DNA of 34,139 nt from Oscillospiraceae bacterium (lineage in GTDB: Bacteria; Bacillota; Clostridia; Oscillospirales; Oscillospiraceae), in NCBI GenBank assembly GCA_902781745.1, contig CACZKM010000013.1:1-34139 (forward strand), given 5' to 3'. The translations under genes were made by a program, and so were the position numbers. The notes under the pieces were generated by a model. That model was given only the letters and a program-made list of their open reading frames with translations, did no database searches and was not told the DNA's origin. Positions within the stretch are counted from its first letter, which is position 1. The number at the start of each line of letters is the position of its first letter. This document shows, piece after piece, positions 32,454 through 34,139 of the stretch.

Positions 32454-33032
32454 ATGAAAAAGCTCTTTCCCCTTGTCCTGCTGCTGGTCCTGGCCCTGTG
32501 CGCCTGCGGCGGCAGCGACGCCGATTCCGCCGAGGCGGAGCTCCTCAGCGGCACCCACCACGCGGAGATCGAGGTCCAGGACTACGGCACCATCGCCCTG
32601 GAACTGGACGCCGACACCGCCCCCATCTCCGTGACCAACTTCCTCTCCCTGGCGGAGAGCGGCTACTATGACGGCCTGACCTTCCACCGGATCATGGACG
32701 GCTTCATGATCCAGGGCGGCCAGGGCGGCGCCGCCCAGAGCATCAAGGGAGAGTTCGAGGCCAACGGCGTGCCCAACGACATCAGCCACGTCCGGGGCGT
32801 CATCTCCATGGCCCGGGCCCAGGCCCCCGACAGCGGCAGCAGCCAGTTCTTCATCGTCCACCAGGACAGTCCCTTCCTGGACGGCCAGTACGCCGCCTTC
32901 GGCCATGTCACCGACGGCATGGACGTAGTGGACGCCATTGAGCGCGACGTGGCCCCCAAGGCCCTGGACGACAACGGCGCCATCGCCCCCGACGACCAGC
33001 CCGTCATCACCACCATCCGGGTGATCGACTGA
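32454..33032 (+). CDS. Cyclophilin-type peptidyl-prolyl isomerase lipoprotein
   Basis: The 192-residue protein starts MKKLFPLV and has a hydrophobic core with a lipobox ending LCA-C18, so it should be anchored outside the membrane. The rest is a cyclophilin domain: FHRIMDGFMIQGG (catalytic Arg), SGSSQFFI (core of the active site) and GHVTDGMDVVDAI. It would catalyse prolyl isomerisation on exported proteins. AGGAGG precedes the ATG. It lies after the leu terminator and has its own terminator; the promoter is not obvious. Confidence 0.93.
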   Translation: MKKLFPLVLLLVLALCACGGSDADSAEAELLSGTHHAEIEVQDYGTIALELDADTAPISVTNFLSLAESGYYDGLTFHRIMDGFMIQGGQGGAAQSIKGEFEANGVPNDISHVRGVISMARAQAPDSGSSQFFIVHQDSPFLDGQYAAFGHVTDGMDVVDAIERDVAPKALDDNGAIAPDDQPVITTIRVID

Positions 33033-33056
33033 CCCCATAGACACCCCAGCCTCCGC

Positions 33057-33077
33057 GCCCCCGCGCGGGGGCTTTTT
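33057..33077 (+). terminator. Intrinsic terminator of cyclophilin gene
   Basis: GCCCCC-GCGC-GGGGGC (33057-33072) followed by T5. Confidence 0.9.
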
Positions 33078-33165
33078 CTGTCCCGAAATCGGAGGCATCC
33101 CGCGGCGGGCGACAGCCCTCCCACCTCCTCGCCAAAACTAGTGTCCAGGCCCCTTTTTCATCCCC

Positions 33166-33194
33166 TTGACGGATGGTTCCCCCGCCCGTATCAT
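33166..33194 (+). promoter_or_regulatory. Promoter of M23 peptidase gene
   Basis: TTGACG (33166-33171), 17 bp, TATCAT (33189-33194), with the TTG start codon 48 bp after the -10. Confidence 0.7.
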
Positions 33195-33242
33195 CAGATT
33201 GTAACTAATTTGTAATCATTCGTCTGCGGGAAAGGAGCACAC

Positions 33243-34010
33243 TTGAAACGACCGATGACAGCCCCCACCGGCACAGCACCCCTCACACCGGAGGACCTTC
33301 TGGAAACCATCGCCCGGATGGACAAGACGGGCGGAGGGCGGCAGCCCTCGACCCTGGCCCTGGCGGCCCTGACGGGGCTGGCGACAGCGGCGGCCCTGGT
33401 GGTCTCCGTCTGGCTGCTGGTCTCCTTTCTGGCCCCCGATACCCTCCCCCCGGCCCGGGTCAGCCAGACGGAGGTCCGGGTCCAGGCGGTGGCGGCGGCG
33501 GAGGAGCGGACGGCAGACCTCCTCCTCTCCCCCGACCCGGACGCCCTGCCGGAGCGCCTGCTGGACAGCCTGGAACAGGCGGAGGAGGAGGTCCGCATGA
33601 CCCTGGCGGAAACAGCAGCAAAGAGAATGCCGCCGGCCTTCCAGTGGCCCTGTCAGGGGACGGTGACCTCCCCCTTCGGGACAAGGCACATCTTCGGGGC
33701 CGACGACTTCCACCGGGGGACGGACATTGCCGCGCCCCTGGGGACGGAGATTTTAGCCGCCGCCCCGGGGACGGTGTGCTTCGCCGGGGAGAAGGGCTCC
33801 TACGGCAACCTGATCCAGGTGGACCACGGCAGCGGCTATGTGACCCGCTACGCCCACTGCTCGGCCTTCCTGGCCCAGGAGGGGGACTGGGTGGACCAGG
33901 GTCAGCCTGTGGCCCTGGTAGGCTCCACGGGACGGTCCACCGGGCCCCACTGTCACTTTGAGATCCGGCGTGACGGAGAGCCGGTGGACGCGGAAACGCT
34001 GCTCCCCTGA
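33243..34010 (+). CDS. Membrane-anchored M23 (LytM-type) peptidase
   Basis: The 255-residue protein has a single membrane helix (about 37-63), a short helical region and a C-terminal peptidase M23 domain (about 140-255) that would cut peptide bridges in peptidoglycan. The zinc ligands are present: HRGTD (H157, D161), H205 and H236-C-H238. TTG 33243 is chosen as start because AAAGGAG lies 6 bp upstream; ATG 33255 is too far from it. As in related coiled-coil-free sporulation or division hydrolases, the target cannot be told from sequence. Confidence 0.9.
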   Translation: MKRPMTAPTGTAPLTPEDLLETIARMDKTGGGRQPSTLALAALTGLATAAALVVSVWLLVSFLAPDTLPPARVSQTEVRVQAVAAAEERTADLLLSPDPDALPERLLDSLEQAEEEVRMTLAETAAKRMPPAFQWPCQGTVTSPFGTRHIFGADDFHRGTDIAAPLGTEILAAAPGTVCFAGEKGSYGNLIQVDHGSGYVTRYAHCSAFLAQEGDWVDQGQPVALVGSTGRSTGPHCHFEIRRDGEPVDAETLLP

Positions 34011-34048
34011 CGGTTTGTTCCGACTGTTTTGGACATGACAAAGGGGCC

Positions 34049-34128
34049 GTTGCAAAAGGACGCCCTCTCAGTCATTCGCTTCGCGAATGCCAGCTCTCCC
34101 AGAGGGAGAGCCAAGAGTTTCGTGCAAC
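34049..34128. repeat. Dispersed multi-hairpin repeat element
   Basis: Outer GTTGCA/TGCAAC (34049-34054, 34123-34128) enclose CATTCGC-TTC-GCGAATG (34073-34089) and GCTCTCCC-AGA-GGGAGAGC (34093-34111). The layout, two hairpins inside terminal inverted repeats, is like the element at 35-91. The CCTCTCAGTCA...CTCTCCC wording resembles, from memory, short repeats common in gut Clostridia genomes. It could also end M23 transcription. Confidence 0.65.
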
Positions 34129-34139
34129 TTCGCAGACAA

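Overview
This 34 kb window comes from a GC-rich, Gram-positive chromosome. The signs are a T-box leader, short-form HisG with a HisZ partner, lipoprotein signal peptides, a Cna_B-type surface protein with a sortase-like tail, and strong AGGAGG ribosome binding sites. My best guess is a high-GC gut Clostridia lineage (Oscillospirales, Flavonifractor/Lawsonibacter-like). This is inferred from style and content, since no rRNA is present. I see no rRNA, tRNA, CRISPR array, transposase or prophage gene.

Layout. (1) 1-6.6 kb is a cyclic-di-GMP island: two plus-strand membrane diguanylate cyclases, then minus-strand genes for a degenerate-GGDEF/EAL phosphodiesterase with a cysteine-rich N-terminus, a Cache-type diguanylate cyclase and a small two-TM protein. 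(2) 6.6-10.1 kb is a minus-strand operon for a polar amino-acid ABC transporter (binding lipoprotein, permease, ATPase) whose last gene encodes a DapF-fold racemase/epimerase-like enzyme that lacks the usual DapF substrate residues. (3) 10.1-12.4 kb holds two unrecognised small genes and a LysR regulator with a near-perfect palindrome in front of it. (4) 12.4-16.5 kb is one 1320-residue cell-surface beta-helix protein with Cna_B domains, a Pro/Thr stalk and a TPRTG sorting-like motif. (5) 16.6-19.6 kb is a LysR regulator divergent from an APC-family permease that has a strong promoter and a 170-nt structured leader. (6) 19.8-27.4 kb is a full minus-strand histidine operon, hisZ-G-D-C-B-H-A-F-IE, with a consensus-like promoter and an upstream palindrome. 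(7) 27.5-32.4 kb is the divergent leucine operon leuA-C-D-B under a T-box with Leu specifier CUC. (8) 32.4-34.0 kb encodes a cyclophilin-type lipoprotein and a membrane-anchored M23 peptidase.

How the genes work together. The his genes encode every step from PRPP to histidine except histidinol-phosphate phosphatase. The leu genes encode all dedicated steps from 2-ketoisovalerate to 2-ketoisocaproate, leaving only the final transamination. The transporter-racemase operon suggests uptake and stereo-inversion of an amino acid of unknown identity. The signalling genes at the left would set cyclic-di-GMP levels, but the effector is not in the window.

The most promising leads are the transporter-linked DapF-like racemase, the his-operon palindrome, the cysteine-cluster phosphodiesterase, the very large surface protein, and several unexplained multi-hairpin or tandem-hairpin intergenic elements.
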